Under the pieces are notes generated by a model that searched no databases, was not told the DNA's origin, and worked only from the letters and a program-made list of their open reading frames with translations. A stretch of 64,000 nt of DNA from Provencibacterium sp. (GTDB taxonomy: Bacteria; Bacillota; Clostridia; Oscillospirales; Ruminococcaceae): the NCBI GenBank assembly GCA_022793895.1, contig JAAWDS010000053.1:99733-163732 (forward strand), given 5' to 3'. How positions within the stretch are numbered: position 1 is the stretch's first letter; every line of letters starts with the position of its first letter. The position numbers and the translations under genes are program-made. This document shows positions 46,104 through 56,747 of this stretch, one piece after another.

Positions 46104-47657
46104 TTATTGTTGAGCCAACCACGCATCCAACTGCTTTTGTTTCTCATCCATTACTTTTTGAAGGCCGGCTACATACAGCGCCTTGTTGAATTCCTCCAAC
46201 GTAGCGTCCACATCGACCACGCCGGTGGAGAGATCCTTCAAATACTGCTTTTCAACGGCGGTGAGCTGAACGATCTCATCCACGACTGCACGGGAATCAA
46301 ACGCAAAGCCGAACGCCTTCGAGAAGGTGGCGGAGTTGTTGAACGCATTGTACTGTTCGAGGATGTCCGGAGGGTTGCCCTCCCATTGGTGGCCTGCAAA
46401 CTGATTGGGGTACATCCAGCCCATATCCTGATGGTAGCCGACGTTGGAGGCGGTTACGCCGTCGGGATAGGAGGCGGTGCCATCCGCGTTTTCTACCCAG
46501 TCCTCGCCCTCAATGCCCCAGTTGATCAAATCGGTAAATTCCGCGCTGCCATAGGCCCAGTCGAAAAATTCGACGGCCTTTGCGGGATCCTTGGAGGCGT
46601 TGGCAACCGCAAAGATGGCGGCGTTGGAGCTGCGGGTCAGCCGGTCGCTCAGCGGAATGATTTCGAGCTCATAGCCTGTTTGAGACAGCTTTTCCTGAAC
46701 GGTGTTGGGCTTGAAGCTCAGCAGGATGGAGAAGGTGTTTCCAGCCTTCATCTTCACCTCTCCGGAATCGGTATTTACGGCGAGATCCTGGGAGGAATAG
46801 CCGCTGTCGTACCAGGTTTTCATAATGTTGCAAAAATCCCGGAACATTTCCGATTCGTAGACGTTGGTAACGGTGGTGTCCTGTCCGTAATTTGCAAGCA
46901 CGCCGAAGTTGTTGCCCCTCCCGTCGACGAACGAGGCGGTCACTTGGGAGGGGATCATAACGGTGCCGTCAAAGACGGTCATCTCCGGGTGCGCCGCCTT
47001 CACCTCTGCGAACAGCTTGAGCAGTTGATCATAGGATGAGATGTCGTTCGAATCGATCTGAAAATCGTCGGCGGAATAGCCGAGCTCATTCAGGATATCC
47101 TTGCGCACCGCGAGACCGAGCGGCATCGAGCGCTCCCGCATGATGGGGAATCCGGTCAAAAAGTCGCCGACATAACCGGCAGAGATGAAATCGCCGACAT
47201 ATTTCTTGATGTTATCCACCCGATCCAGGTAGGGCTCCACGTTTACGATATACTGCGATTCGATATAAGTGGAGGCGAGTCCGGGGGCGATCAAGAACAG
47301 ATCAAGGGATTCGTTGGCGGCCAGCATCATGGGCAGCTGCGTCTGGAATTCGCTGAAGATCATGGGGATCAGGTTGACCGACATGTTGATTTCCCGCAGC
47401 GCAAGCTCGTTTACTTGTGCGCGCACCTTGTCCATATTGGAACCGGTAGAGGCTACTACATACAGGAAATTCACCTCATAAGGAGCTTCGGCGGGCGCAT
47501 TTGCGCCAGAGGAGCTATTCGCTGGGGCGGAGCTGCTCGCCGGGGCGGAGCCGCTTGCCGCATTGCCTGAGGAGGCGCCGTCCGGGCTGGCGGAGCATCC
47601 GGCAAACAAGCCCAGGGTCATGACGCATGTAAGGCAGAGCGCGATGATTCTTTTCAT
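46104..47657 (-). CDS. Sugar-binding lipoprotein of the second ABC importer
   Basis: This 517-aa receptor has a signal peptide ending in GLFAGC, a Ser/Ala/Pro-rich linker to about residue 55 and a family-1 binding domain. The ATG follows GGAGG. It heads the leftward operon with two permeases and is divergent from the YesM-like kinase gene, which is the usual arrangement for importer induction by an external oligosaccharide. Ends with TAA. Confidence 0.92.
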   Translation of the reverse strand: MKRIIALCLTCVMTLGLFAGCSASPDGASSGNAASGSAPASSSAPANSSSGANAPAEAPYEVNFLYVVASTGSNMDKVRAQVNELALREINMSVNLIPMIFSEFQTQLPMMLAANESLDLFLIAPGLASTYIESQYIVNVEPYLDRVDNIKKYVGDFISAGYVGDFLTGFPIMRERSMPLGLAVRKDILNELGYSADDFQIDSNDISSYDQLLKLFAEVKAAHPEMTVFDGTVMIPSQVTASFVDGRGNNFGVLANYGQDTTVTNVYESEMFRDFCNIMKTWYDSGYSSQDLAVNTDSGEVKMKAGNTFSILLSFKPNTVQEKLSQTGYELEIIPLSDRLTRSSNAAIFAVANASKDPAKAVEFFDWAYGSAEFTDLINWGIEGEDWVENADGTASYPDGVTASNVGYHQDMGWMYPNQFAGHQWEGNPPDILEQYNAFNNSATFSKAFGFAFDSRAVVDEIVQLTAVEKQYLKDLSTGVVDVDATLEEFNKALYVAGLQKVMDEKQKQLDAWLAQQ

Positions 47658-47830
47658 GGTTTTCCTCCGTTCTGTAAAATAAATCCGAACGATTTGAGTC
47701 CGAACCGCCGTTCCGGGATCCTGCGGGACGGGGGTTCTTCTGCTCCCTTATCATAACGCAAAGCGCTCCTTAAAACTATAAAAATACCGGAGGGAATATT
47801 TTGTTATCCGGACTTTCCCCTACAAGATGA

Positions 47831-47859
47831 TTTACAAAAAAGCAACCGTCTTTTATGAT
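47831..47859 (+). promoter_or_regulatory. SigA promoter of the YesM-like kinase gene
   Basis: -35 TTTACA (47831-47836), 17-bp spacer, -10 TATGAT (47854-47859), in the divergent gap between importer and kinase. Confidence 0.7.
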
Positions 47860-47943
47860 GGAATTATACAGATAGCTGATAGCCCTGGTCCGCCGGTTTT
47901 GGCGCCGGGCACACGACCCGATGGGTTTGCAGGAGGTGTTTTT

Positions 47944-49578
47944 GTGCCGGGATTTAAAAATTTGCATTCGCTCCGCAAAATATTGGCGGTGCTTCTGGCC
48001 GTCCTTGTTCCGGTAGCGGCAGGCGGAGTGATTTTCATCCTCTATGCGATCAAGAATACACAGGAGAAAGAACTCGACGCCCTTCATGCTTCGATCGAAG
48101 CGCAGACCGAACAGGCCGGCCGCAGCTTGTCCAGAATGAATAACTATCTGGTGGATATTTTGCTGAACAACCCCTATGTGGAACAGATCCGCCAGGCGCA
48201 GACGGTCAACGCCCACAATGTAGCCGCCCGCGCTCTGCTGTCCCAATTTGATTATGACGCCACCATTTGGGGGATCAACCATAGCTTCGCCCTTTATGTA
48301 CCCGATCAAAAACTGACGGCGTCGCGGTTTAACCATGCGTTTCCATATGCAGATAATCTCGCGCTGCGCGAGCTGTTCCGCGCGCAGGCGGAAAACGGAG
48401 GTGTCGGAACCACGGGCCTGGTGTGGAAGGGCGTTGTCCAAAACGGAAGCGTCTACCTTTGCAAAATATACCATGCAAACGGGGTGTTTCTGGCCGCTTG
48501 GATCTCCTGCGGCGCTCTGTTTTCCGATATACAAACCAACAGCCTTTCTCCGGATGCCGCCATTGCCTATCTGCTCCCCGAACAGCCTTTGCCGGAAGAG
48601 GCGCGCGGCGATTCCGGCTCTGTCCGAATGGAATTTGAGACAAAATATGCGGAGGTTCGAATCGTTGTCACAGACGTGCCTTATCTGAATTGGGGCAGCA
48701 TTTCCCTGCTGGTGTTTTTTGTGCTGTTTATTTTTTTCGTCATCTTATTGGTAGCCATGTATACGTTATGGTACTACCACCGGCATATTCAGCAGCCGCT
48801 CAATGAGTTTATCCACCATGTAGGGGAGTATGCCGAGCAGAGACAGGCGGTGAAAAGAGCGGGAATCCGGGAACTGAACGAGGCGGTGGAGGCCTTTGAC
48901 ACCCTTTCGGAAGAGATCCAAAAGCTGCGGATCGATCTCTATGAGGAGAAGCTGACGCTGGCCCAGACCGAGCTGGAATATTACCAGCTACAGATCAAGC
49001 CGCATTTCTTTGTCAACTGCTTTGCGCTTCTTCATGCTATGGCGCAGAAGAAAGAATATCAGCGGATCCAGATCTTCTGCATCAAACTTTCCAGCTATGT
49101 GCGTTATTTATTTTCCGAAAGCCTCGGTTTGGTGCCGTTAAATCGGGAGCTGTCCGTCGTGCATGACTTTCTGGATATTCAACGGATCCGGTACCGGGCC
49201 GAAACGGTTCTGCGGGAAGAAATTGACGTAACGCCGGCGGAGCTGAACATTCCCCCGCTTTCGCTGCTTACATTTGTAGAAAACGCGTTGAAGCATGGCG
49301 GTACGGAGAATATCGGTATTGCCATCCGGGCGGAGATCGTTTCGCAGCCGCAGGGACAGCGTTTGCGACTTTTCATTCAGGACACGGGGGTTGGCTTCCC
49401 GTCGGAACTTCTTTAGGAAGGCGGGGGGGACGCCGCGGATAACCGGCAAGAGGGCGGACATTTGGGGATTCGCAACATTCAAAAACGGCTTCAGCTTTTA
49501 TACGGCGAGAATTTTTGCCTGCGTTTTTCTAACAACGCGCAGGGCGGCTTGGTAATGCTGGAGCTGCCCACCGGCTGA
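47944..49578 (+). pseudogene. YesM-like sensor histidine kinase interrupted by an in-frame TAG
   Basis: The start is GTG at 47944, seven bases after AGGAGG. The protein has a membrane helix near residues 12-33, an extracytoplasmic sensor, a second helix near 260-280, a HAMP-like linker, the phospho-acceptor block QIKPHFFVNCF (H354), the ATP-binding N box FVENALKHG and G1 box DTGVGF. TAG then occurs at 49414-49416 (codon 491), and the same frame continues with GHLGIRNIQKRLQLLYG, the missing G2 box, to TGA at 49578. Without it the ATP lid is lost, so kinase activity is doubtful. The gene is otherwise full length. Its expected partner is the YesN regulator at 42652. Confidence 0.85.
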
Positions 49579-49742
49579 AGCATTCGAAAAATGTCCAGTT
49601 TTCAACAGATCTGTTCGCCTTTTTTGATAGTATATAGGCGGTATAGGGCGTATCCTAAAAGCACCGTTTACAAAAGATTCGATAAATCCTTCCAGGAGTT
49701 CATCCTCTCCGGAAGGGGCGAAGAGAGAAAGGAAGATTGGTT

Positions 49743-50555
49743 ATGGGCAAATTTGTATGCAACTTCATCAGCTATTCCCTCAAGCGCGCGGTGGATATCA
49801 CGGTCGTCGTACCGACGCCGACCCTTACAGACGGCTTTACGCTGGAGGCAAATCCGCAGGCGCCCATCAGCCACAAGCCGCAGCACAAATATCCGGTCCT
49901 GTATCTGCTGCATGGCATGGGCAACAACCACGCTACCTGGAGCGGCTACACCAATATTGAGATGTATGCGGAGGAGCAGAATATCATTGTCGTCATGTTC
50001 TCGGCCGAGAATAAACGCTATTTGAATATCCCTGGGATAGACGGCATGCTCAAGGACAATTTCTTTGATTTTCTTCACAAAGAGCTGCCGGATTTTGTCT
50101 GCGGCATGTTCCCCGCGCTCAGCGAGCCGGAACACACCTACCTTGCGGGCCTCTCCATGGGCGGTTACGGAACGCTGATTCACGGCTTTACCAATCCTGA
50201 GCAGTACCGGGCGATGGGCGTCTTTTCCGCAGGCGCTTCGATGCCGGCCAAGAAGGATAAAAACGGAAATCTGATTGAAGAGCCGGACGAATGGGTGCCG
50301 ATGAAGCTGGCCGAGAGGCTAAAGACGCAGGGAAGGGCCTTCCCCAAAATGTACAGTGCTTGCGGGGATCAAGATCCGCTGTATCCCAGGGCGGTAGAGC
50401 TACAGGAAAAGATGCGCGCTCTGGGCGCCGATGTGACCTGGGTATCCAGGCCCGGTTTTATCCATGAGTGGCGCTTATGGGATGAGCAGGTGGAGGCGTT
50501 CTTGGAGTGGATCCCGCGTACCGATTTCTATGCGGGAAGCAAACGGCGCATTTAG
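49743..50555 (+). CDS. Esterase-D type alpha/beta hydrolase
   Basis: This 270-aa serine esterase (PF00756 type, as in acetyl-xylan, feruloyl and tributyrin esterases) has YPVLYLLHGMGNNHATWSG, the nucleophile elbow GLSMGGYGT and a late HEWRLWDEQ with the likely catalytic His. No signal peptide, so it probably deacylates imported oligosaccharides. The ATG at 49743 follows AAAGGAAG. It ends with TAG. Follows the kinase gene by 164 bp. Confidence 0.88.
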   Translation: MGKFVCNFISYSLKRAVDITVVVPTPTLTDGFTLEANPQAPISHKPQHKYPVLYLLHGMGNNHATWSGYTNIEMYAEEQNIIVVMFSAENKRYLNIPGIDGMLKDNFFDFLHKELPDFVCGMFPALSEPEHTYLAGLSMGGYGTLIHGFTNPEQYRAMGVFSAGASMPAKKDKNGNLIEEPDEWVPMKLAERLKTQGRAFPKMYSACGDQDPLYPRAVELQEKMRALGADVTWVSRPGFIHEWRLWDEQVEAFLEWIPRTDFYAGSKRRI

Positions 50556-50680
50556 CGAGCGGCATCCCATCCTGGCTTGGATAACGGCCGTACGCGGCTT
50601 CGTCCTTTAAGACGGTAACGGCAAAAACGCGGGATGCCGCCGGCGAAGGCGGCGTCTCGTTAAAAGAGAGGAGCTTACAT

Positions 50681-51730
50681 TTGGAGGCAAAGGTTTATGC
50701 AAAGGTTGGAAATCAGGGCTGGTATCCGGAATATTTTGAACTGCCGGTAAAGCCGAAAGCCGCGGCTCCTGAAGATTTTGTTCTCACTGTGGAGCAGCAC
50801 GGTGAAAAAGTAGAGAAGGTGATCCGCTCGGTGGAAGCCGTGGAGGGCGGCCTGCGGATTTTTCCGGAGCCGTTTTCCTACAGCAGCCCCTTTTCCTTGC
50901 AGGGCCAAGGCGCTGCGAAGGAAATCCATTTGGAAAAACCGGACGTCGCCGGTGTGACGGTGGAGGGATTGGAATGCTTTGAGGATAAACGGGAAAACGG
51001 TGTGCTTTACCGGCTCTATATGCCGGGCGCCGGGCCCAGGCCGCTGCTTTTGTTTTTGCATGGCGGCGGGGAATCCGGGAGCGATAATTTTAAGCAGATG
51101 GTAGGAACGGTAGGCGCTCTCCGGTTGGCCGAGCGTTATCCGGATTTCTATGTAATGGCTCCGCAGGCGCCCGCGCCGGCAAAGCCGCCTTCCATGCCTA
51201 CCCGGCAGAGCTTTGGCGGAATGCACGAACAGCCGCGCACCGGCTGGCATCGGGAATATTTGGCGGCCGTCTGCGATATCATCCGCGGAATGGTAGCGGC
51301 GGGGCAGGTCGATCCCGCGCGTATCTTTGTAACGGGTATGTCGATGGGAGGCGGCGGCACGATTCGCATGCTGTCTGTGGGCAGCGGTTTGTTTGCGGCG
51401 GCCGCGCCGGTCTGCCCGACGATGACGCCGGAGACCTACAACATCCTGCGCAGCCTTACCGATACGAAAATATGGGTTTCCACCGCCTATGTGGATCATT
51501 CGCTCTACCGGCATAAGTACATTGTAGACGCGATATTGGCGTTGAAGGATGCGGGAAATAAGGATGCGCGTCTGACCCTGTTTTCGCCCGAAGAGCTGGC
51601 GGCCTATGGCTTGGGCGTCGGGCCGGAGATTTCTTTGGAAAGGAAATTTGGAGAGAACCATGCCTGCTGGATGTTGGTATACAGCGGCGAGCATGGCATT
51701 CTGGACTGGCTCGTAAGCCAGCACCGGTAA
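50681..51730 (+). CDS. Two-domain serine esterase/peptidase-like hydrolase
   Basis: This 349-aa protein has an N-terminal beta-sandwich-like region (about residues 1-105) and a C-terminal alpha/beta-hydrolase domain with PLLLFLHGGGESGSDNF and the nucleophile elbow TGMSMGGGGT; the His is probably in FGENHACWM. It resembles predicted esterases of the COG4099 kind found in polysaccharide loci. The only fitting start is TTG at 50681, eight bases after GAGGAG. A strong terminator follows, ending the esterase pair's transcript. Confidence 0.82.
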   Translation: MEAKVYAKVGNQGWYPEYFELPVKPKAAAPEDFVLTVEQHGEKVEKVIRSVEAVEGGLRIFPEPFSYSSPFSLQGQGAAKEIHLEKPDVAGVTVEGLECFEDKRENGVLYRLYMPGAGPRPLLLFLHGGGESGSDNFKQMVGTVGALRLAERYPDFYVMAPQAPAPAKPPSMPTRQSFGGMHEQPRTGWHREYLAAVCDIIRGMVAAGQVDPARIFVTGMSMGGGGTIRMLSVGSGLFAAAAPVCPTMTPETYNILRSLTDTKIWVSTAYVDHSLYRHKYIVDAILALKDAGNKDARLTLFSPEELAAYGLGVGPEISLERKFGENHACWMLVYSGEHGILDWLVSQHR

Positions 51731-51814
51731 AAGCGGAAAGGATGGGATACCGCGCCCGGAACTTTTCTCTTTTCCATCCCCGATCTCATGTCATGCGGTT
51801 ACATCGAAAATAGA

Positions 51815-51848
51815 AAAAAGCAGATCCCCGGCCGGGGATCTGCTTTTT
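51815..51848 (+). terminator. Intrinsic terminator after the esterase genes
   Basis: Perfect 34-bp palindrome (51815-51831 with 51832-51848) ending in TTTTT. Confidence 0.92.
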
Positions 51849-51942
51849 GTCGTTGGGAGGCCGCTTGCCTCTGGGGCGGCGCTCCGTTCACTGGGGATAT
51901 AAATCGTTGATTCATCATCTTTTTTCTCCCAAGAGGATCGGC

Positions 51943-51948
51943 TATAAT
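51943..51948 (+). promoter_or_regulatory. -10 box for the DUF3604 gene
   Basis: TATAAT at 51943-51948 with only a T-run at the -35 position; 29 bp before the start codon at 51977. Confidence 0.45.
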
Positions 51949-51976
51949 GGATGTGCCAAAAAAGGAGGGTGTATCC

Positions 51977-53788
51977 ATGAAATATTTGGAGAATGCCGAC
52001 GTTTCGCCGAAGAAGGTACATGCAGGGGACAGCGTTGAATTTCGGATAAAGCTGACCGTGGGCAGCGGCTTTGTGACGGAGGGCAGCCGGATCCTCTTGG
52101 ATCTGCCCGGAGAATTAGGATATTCGCGCCCCACCCGCGGCAATCCGGAGGATCCCGGCTATGTGGAAGCGCGCTGTAGCAATCCTTCTCTGCGCTGGAG
52201 ACTGAGCTGCTGGAACCTGGGAAGCGGCGCCTTTGAAACCGCCCGCAGCCTTTATGAGAATAAACATGCCCAGCGTTTATGCGTGTTGGATCTGCCGGGA
52301 GGCGAGCTGCATGCGGGGGATACGATTACCGTTCTCTGGGGATTTTTGCGGGACGGTTTTGGGCAGGGGACAAAGGTGGGGATCCTAGCGCCGTCTCCCG
52401 ATTTCACCGATACCATAGATATCCGCTATTTCGTTGACGGAACGCGTGCGCTGCCGGACCGCGGCCATTCCTATGTAGGTTACGAACGTCCGCAACCGGA
52501 CCGGCGGCTCTCCGTCTCTTTCCAGGTTTTGCCGCGCGAGCCTTCGAGACTGAGGCTGTTGCCGGGCCGGACCGGACCGGCTCCCGGCTTCTGGTGCTGG
52601 ACCGCTTTTCCAACCTCTGCCGTGTGGAGAGTCTGGAAGGGCTGACGGTTCCATCTCCGGCGGCAAGGCAGGCGCCGCCGGGCGTTTTCCATCTCGAAGC
52701 AGGCGAGCGGCTTTCCAGCGCAGGCAGCAGCTCAATGACGGCGGCTCCGGATCCTTATGGCGTATACGAAGGCTATTCCATCCTCTTTGGAGATCTGCAC
52801 ACGCACAGCGCCTATTCTTATGACTGCGCCGAGCGCGAGCGGATGCACCGGACTCCCGCGGACTATTACCGCTATGCGCGTGATACGGCCTGCTTGGATT
52901 TCCTTGCCGTCACCGACCATCACGTTCCTTGGGGAGAGGAGCGCCGGAAAATCGGGAGGGAGAACTGGGAGCGCACGCTGGAGGCGGCCCGGCTTTATCA
53001 TCAGCCGGATGATTTTTTAGCCTTTCCGGGCCTGGAAGTGAAGGATGCGCGCGGAGACACGACGCTTATTTTGGGCGAAGATTTTTCCTATGAGGAGATT
53101 ACCCATCCGTCTCTTGTAGATTTACTCAGCCTGTGGGAACGCTACCGGGGACGGAACTATCTGGGGATTCCGCATTTCCACAACCCCGGTTCCCTTCCGG
53201 CCGGTACCTGGCGCGCCTGCCCCTATGAAGGGGTGGAACCGGTGGTGGAAATTTCCTCCTGCCATGGTACTTACGAGGCGTTCGGGCCGGAGGAGCCGGC
53301 TCAACCGTTGATGGAGCATGAGCGGCCGGATCGGTGCGGCCGTTTTCTGCTCTGGGCGGGGTACCGCTACGGCTTTATCTGTAACTCGGATGGACACAAG
53401 GGAAACCCAGGTCAGAACGGCCTGACCGCTGTTTATGTCAAGGAGCGCACGCGCGAGGCGGTTCTGGATGCGCTGCGGCAGCGCCGCGCCTACGGTAACG
53501 ACCAATGCGCGCATTCGGCTTCTGCTGCTGGTGGATGGAAAGCTGATGGGTTCGGTTCTACCTTCCGGCTCAAGCAAGGAGGTTTTTCTCTCGGTAGCGG
53601 GGGAGAGCGAGCTGCAAAGCGTGTAGGTGATCGCCAACGGCGCGGTGGTTCGCCGCTTCTACCCCCAAGGGACGAGGTGGGAAGCGCAGTTCCGATTGCA
53701 GGAAATTCGGGATGGATACTGCTATGTCCGCGTTGTGCAGCAGGATGGTCACCGGGCCTATTCGAGCGCGGTATGGTTCCAAGAATAG
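51977..53788 (+). pseudogene. DUF3604/PHP-like metal-dependent protein, broken by two frameshifts and a TAG
   Basis: The start is ATG 51977 after AAGGAGGG. Frame 1 gives the N-terminal sandwich (residues 1 to about 190). Near 52543 one base seems missing and reading moves to a frame with the metal-binding domain: FGDLHTHSAYSYD, DFLAVTDHH, GIPHFHNP and CNSDGHKGNPG. Near 53505 an extra A breaks RRAYGTTNARI, and a third frame continues until TAG at 53624-53626, beyond which VIANGAVVRRFYP carries on to a final TAG at 53788. DUF3604 proteins are found beside glycan hydrolases. Here the gene is almost certainly non-functional as one protein. Confidence 0.82.
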
Positions 53789-53815
53789 GAGTCGACGGAA
53801 AGGGGAAATGGCAAA

Positions 53816-55955
53816 ATGGATTCGATCGAAATTGGCAGCCAGCTCTTCATCAATCAGGAGGATACGCCCGAACGGATACGGGAGCTAGTGGGAAAGATGC
53901 ACGAAAACGGCCTGACGCTCATCCGGCTGTTTCTGTTGGATCACTTGGAGCCGCGGGAGGGTGAATGGAACTTTGAGCGGTATGACGCCTGTTTTGACGC
54001 GGCGCGGCAGCTGGGGCTGCGGGTGGTTCCAACGTTGATGGCGGTCTCCCCGCCCGGCTGGATGCGGCGCACGCGAGGCCCGCAGAGCGTGGCAGACCTG
54101 GATGATCCCAGCTTTTGGGAGGGACCTGCGCGCGGTTATGTTCGAAAGGCAGTGGAGCGCTACGCGCCGCATCCCGCGCTGCACTCCTGGATTCTGTGGA
54201 ATGAGCCGGGGCGGGTCCCGCCGGATACGCCTCATGCCCGGCTTGCCTTCCAGAGCTTTCTGAAAGGGAAATATGAAGGGGAAATTGAATGGCTGAACCG
54301 CGCTACTACGAACAGGCAGAGACGTTTTCACAGGTAGAGCCTGTCCCGCTGCACGGCGGCGCGTTTGAATCCTATGCACAGCGGCTGGATACGCTGTGGG
54401 CAGCGGTGGATAACCTGGATGGAAAGCTGCGCGATCTGGGAAGCTGGATCCGTGCGCTTGACCCGGTCCACCCCATTCATGTCAATCCGCACAACGTCGG
54501 ACAGAATTTACTGCCTATCGGCCAATCCATTTGGCATCAGGCGGAATATACGGATTTTTTAGGGTGTTCGGCGCATGTGCCCTGGCACTCCGGGCGCTTC
54601 CCGGCGGACCGCCGTCCGCAATCCATCGCTCTATATGCGGATTTGATGAAGAGCGCCACCTCCCATCCCGAAGGGATGTTTTGGGTAAACGAGCTGCAAG
54701 GCGGCCCGACCTGGTTCTCTTCTCCGGCGGCAAGCTGTCCCTCCGGCACGCAAACGGCTTTTTGGCTCTGGGAGGCAATCGGGTCGGGCGCGCGGGCGGT
54801 GCTCTTCTGTTGTTTTGGCTGCCGCGCGGGTGGGGACGAGGCGGGAGAATGGAATCTGCTGAATTTGCTGGATGAGCCCTCTGGCCGGCTGTTGGCGGCA
54901 AAAGAGGTGTCGCGCCTGCTTGCGCAGCACCGCGCGCTGTTTGATAAGACACGTCCGGCCGCTCCGCAGGTCCTGCTGCTCGATTCGCAGAACACGGCCG
55001 CGCTGTGCGCCATTGAGACAACGGCGGAGGAAAAGAGGGAGCCGCGCAACCGGAATGCTGCTTCGGATGCGCTCTGCGGCGCTTATCTTTGTTGTTGTGA
55101 CCTGGGGCTTTCGGTGGCCGTCATCCCTGAAGAGAAGCTCTGGAACGACCGGTGTCCGGAGAGCGCCGGCGTTCTGATTCTGCCGAAGACGACAGCGCTT
55201 GATGAGCGGATCGTTGACGGCCTGCTGCGCTTTCAGGCACGCGGCGGTACAGTGATTGCTGACAGATTGTGCGGGCTCAAGGATCCCGGCGGGAACCTCG
55301 CGCGTGAGCGTGTAGGCAAGCTGGAAGCTCTGTTCGGTATGCAGATAGCGGAGATCCGCGGATTGGAGAAGCCCCAGACGGTGGAGACGGAGAATGGGGA
55401 ACGCTTTCCTGCCTGGTTCCTTCGGGTAGATGCGCGGCTGACCGATGGAAAGGCTGCGGCCGCCTTCCAGGACGGCGATCCTGCGGTGGTCCGGATACAG
55501 AAGGAGCATGGCGGCGTGCGCATCTTTACCGCTTTTTTCCGGCAGGCGCTGCTGGACACGCTTGGAAATGGGGCGCTCTTTTGAGCGCATGGATGTCGGC
55601 CGAGTCTTTCCGGCAGGAGACCGCGCTGCTCAATCCCAGCCGGAGCCTGCGGATGCGCAGGCTGGCTCATCCGGAAGGGGAGGTATTGATTTTGCTCAAC
55701 AGCGGCTGCCCGGACACGGCGGTTCTGCGGTTTTCCGAAAACGGGCTGATCATCCGGCTGGATGGGGATGAGGAATACCCGACCGATCCGCACAGCCTGC
55801 TTGGACTTCCGCTTTTTCTGGCGGCGCAATGCCTTGCGCTGACCGGCCGCCGTGCGGATAACTGGCGGACCGAACGGTATCGGACGCGCGGGCGGGAGGC
55901 GGAGCCCGGCCGGCAAGGCGCTCATGTGGAAAACCGGCGGCTGTCCGGCTTATGA
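53816..55955 (+). pseudogene. GH42 beta-galactosidase, broken by two frameshifts
   Basis: GH42 enzymes remove beta-galactose from oligosaccharides. Frame 1 (ATG 53816) has the GH42 start MDSIEIGSQLFINQEDTPE, VPTLMAVSPPGWMR and the acid/base motif HSWILWNEPG (E130). Near 54295 reading must shift to continue with NRRYYEQ-like sequence and the nucleophile segment MFWVNELQGGPTW, then the trimerisation domain. Near 55575 a second shift (TTTT run) leads to ESFRQETALLNPSRSL and the C-terminal domain. All catalytic parts are present but in three frames. Cytoplasmic by lack of a signal. Confidence 0.85.
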
Positions 55956-55968
55956 AAGGAGAATATCT

Positions 55969-56676
55969 ATGCGTTATCTTTATGATCCCCACGTCCATAC
56001 CTGTCAGGCCAGCCGGTGCGGACGCAGTACAGGGGCGGAAATAGCGGCCGCCTATGCCGCAGCCGGTTACGCCGGGATCATCGTTACCGATCATTTCTTA
56101 AACGGCTGGACAGCCGTTCCGGCCGGGCTTCCATGGGAAGAGCGGATCCGGATCTTTTGCAGCGGCTATGAGGAGGCCCGGCGGGCGGGCGAACGGCTGG
56201 GGCTTCAGGTGTTCTTAGGCTGGGAATATTGCGACAATGGCTCCGAATTTCTAACCTATGGGCTGAATGCGGATTGGCTGTTAGAACATCCCGATCTTCT
56301 CTCCTGGTCCACGCCGGACTATCTGCGTGCGGTTCACCGTGCAGGCGGCTTCCTTTCACATGCGCATCCGTTCCGCAGGCGGCCGGATATTCCGCCGGTC
56401 CGCCTATACCCGGAGCTCTGCGATGCGGCGGAGGTTTTCAACGGCGGGAACGGAGATCCCTCCGAAAATGCCGGGGCAGCATGGTATGCACGGCAGTTCC
56501 GGCTGCTGCATACCGCTGGGAGCGATACGCATTGGGCTGGAAAAATCAATCCGGGCGCAATGGCCTTTCCCCGGCGGCTGGATTCCATCCGGGATTTTAT
56601 CGGGGCTATGCGGGATGGTGAGGGAGAAATCATAGAAACAGCGCCGGAATCGTTGATCTATAATGGCAATCGTTGA
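55969..56676 (+). CDS. PHP-domain phosphoesterase-like protein
   Basis: This intact 235-aa protein has the four PHP metal motifs: YDPHVHT at the N-terminus, VTDHF near residue 40, FLSHAHPF in the middle and GSDTHW near the end. PHP proteins are metal-dependent phosphoesterases or related hydrolases. The ATG at 55969 follows AAAGGAG. It is one of the few unbroken genes between 52 and 63 kb, and a promoter for the next operon lies just behind its TGA. Confidence 0.88.
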   Translation: MRYLYDPHVHTCQASRCGRSTGAEIAAAYAAAGYAGIIVTDHFLNGWTAVPAGLPWEERIRIFCSGYEEARRAGERLGLQVFLGWEYCDNGSEFLTYGLNADWLLEHPDLLSWSTPDYLRAVHRAGGFLSHAHPFRRRPDIPPVRLYPELCDAAEVFNGGNGDPSENAGAAWYARQFRLLHTAGSDTHWAGKINPGAMAFPRRLDSIRDFIGAMRDGEGEIIETAPESLIYNGNR

Positions 56677-56685
56677 TTCGCTATA

Positions 56686-56715
56686 TTGTGATCTTTTGTA
56701 TAGTTTTGCTATAAT
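56686..56715 (+). promoter_or_regulatory. SigA promoter of the third importer operon
   Basis: -35 TTGTGA (56686-56691), 18-bp spacer, -10 TATAAT (56710-56715). Confidence 0.7.
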
Positions 56716-56747
56716 AGAGCCATCAATTAGAAAAAGTTGTGGCGGAT

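Noticed and set aside
50675..51724. A 349-codon minus-strand ORF opposite the second esterase
   Set aside because: The plus-strand frame has a clear hydrolase motif and ribosome site; the minus frame is arginine/histidine-rich antisense.
16831..53626. Genome-wide recoding of TAG to an amino acid
   Set aside because: TAG is the natural stop of at least four intact genes (AraC at 31492, MATE, an LplB-like permease, an esterase), and after 31492 the read-through would cross a terminator. Core genes contain no internal TAG.
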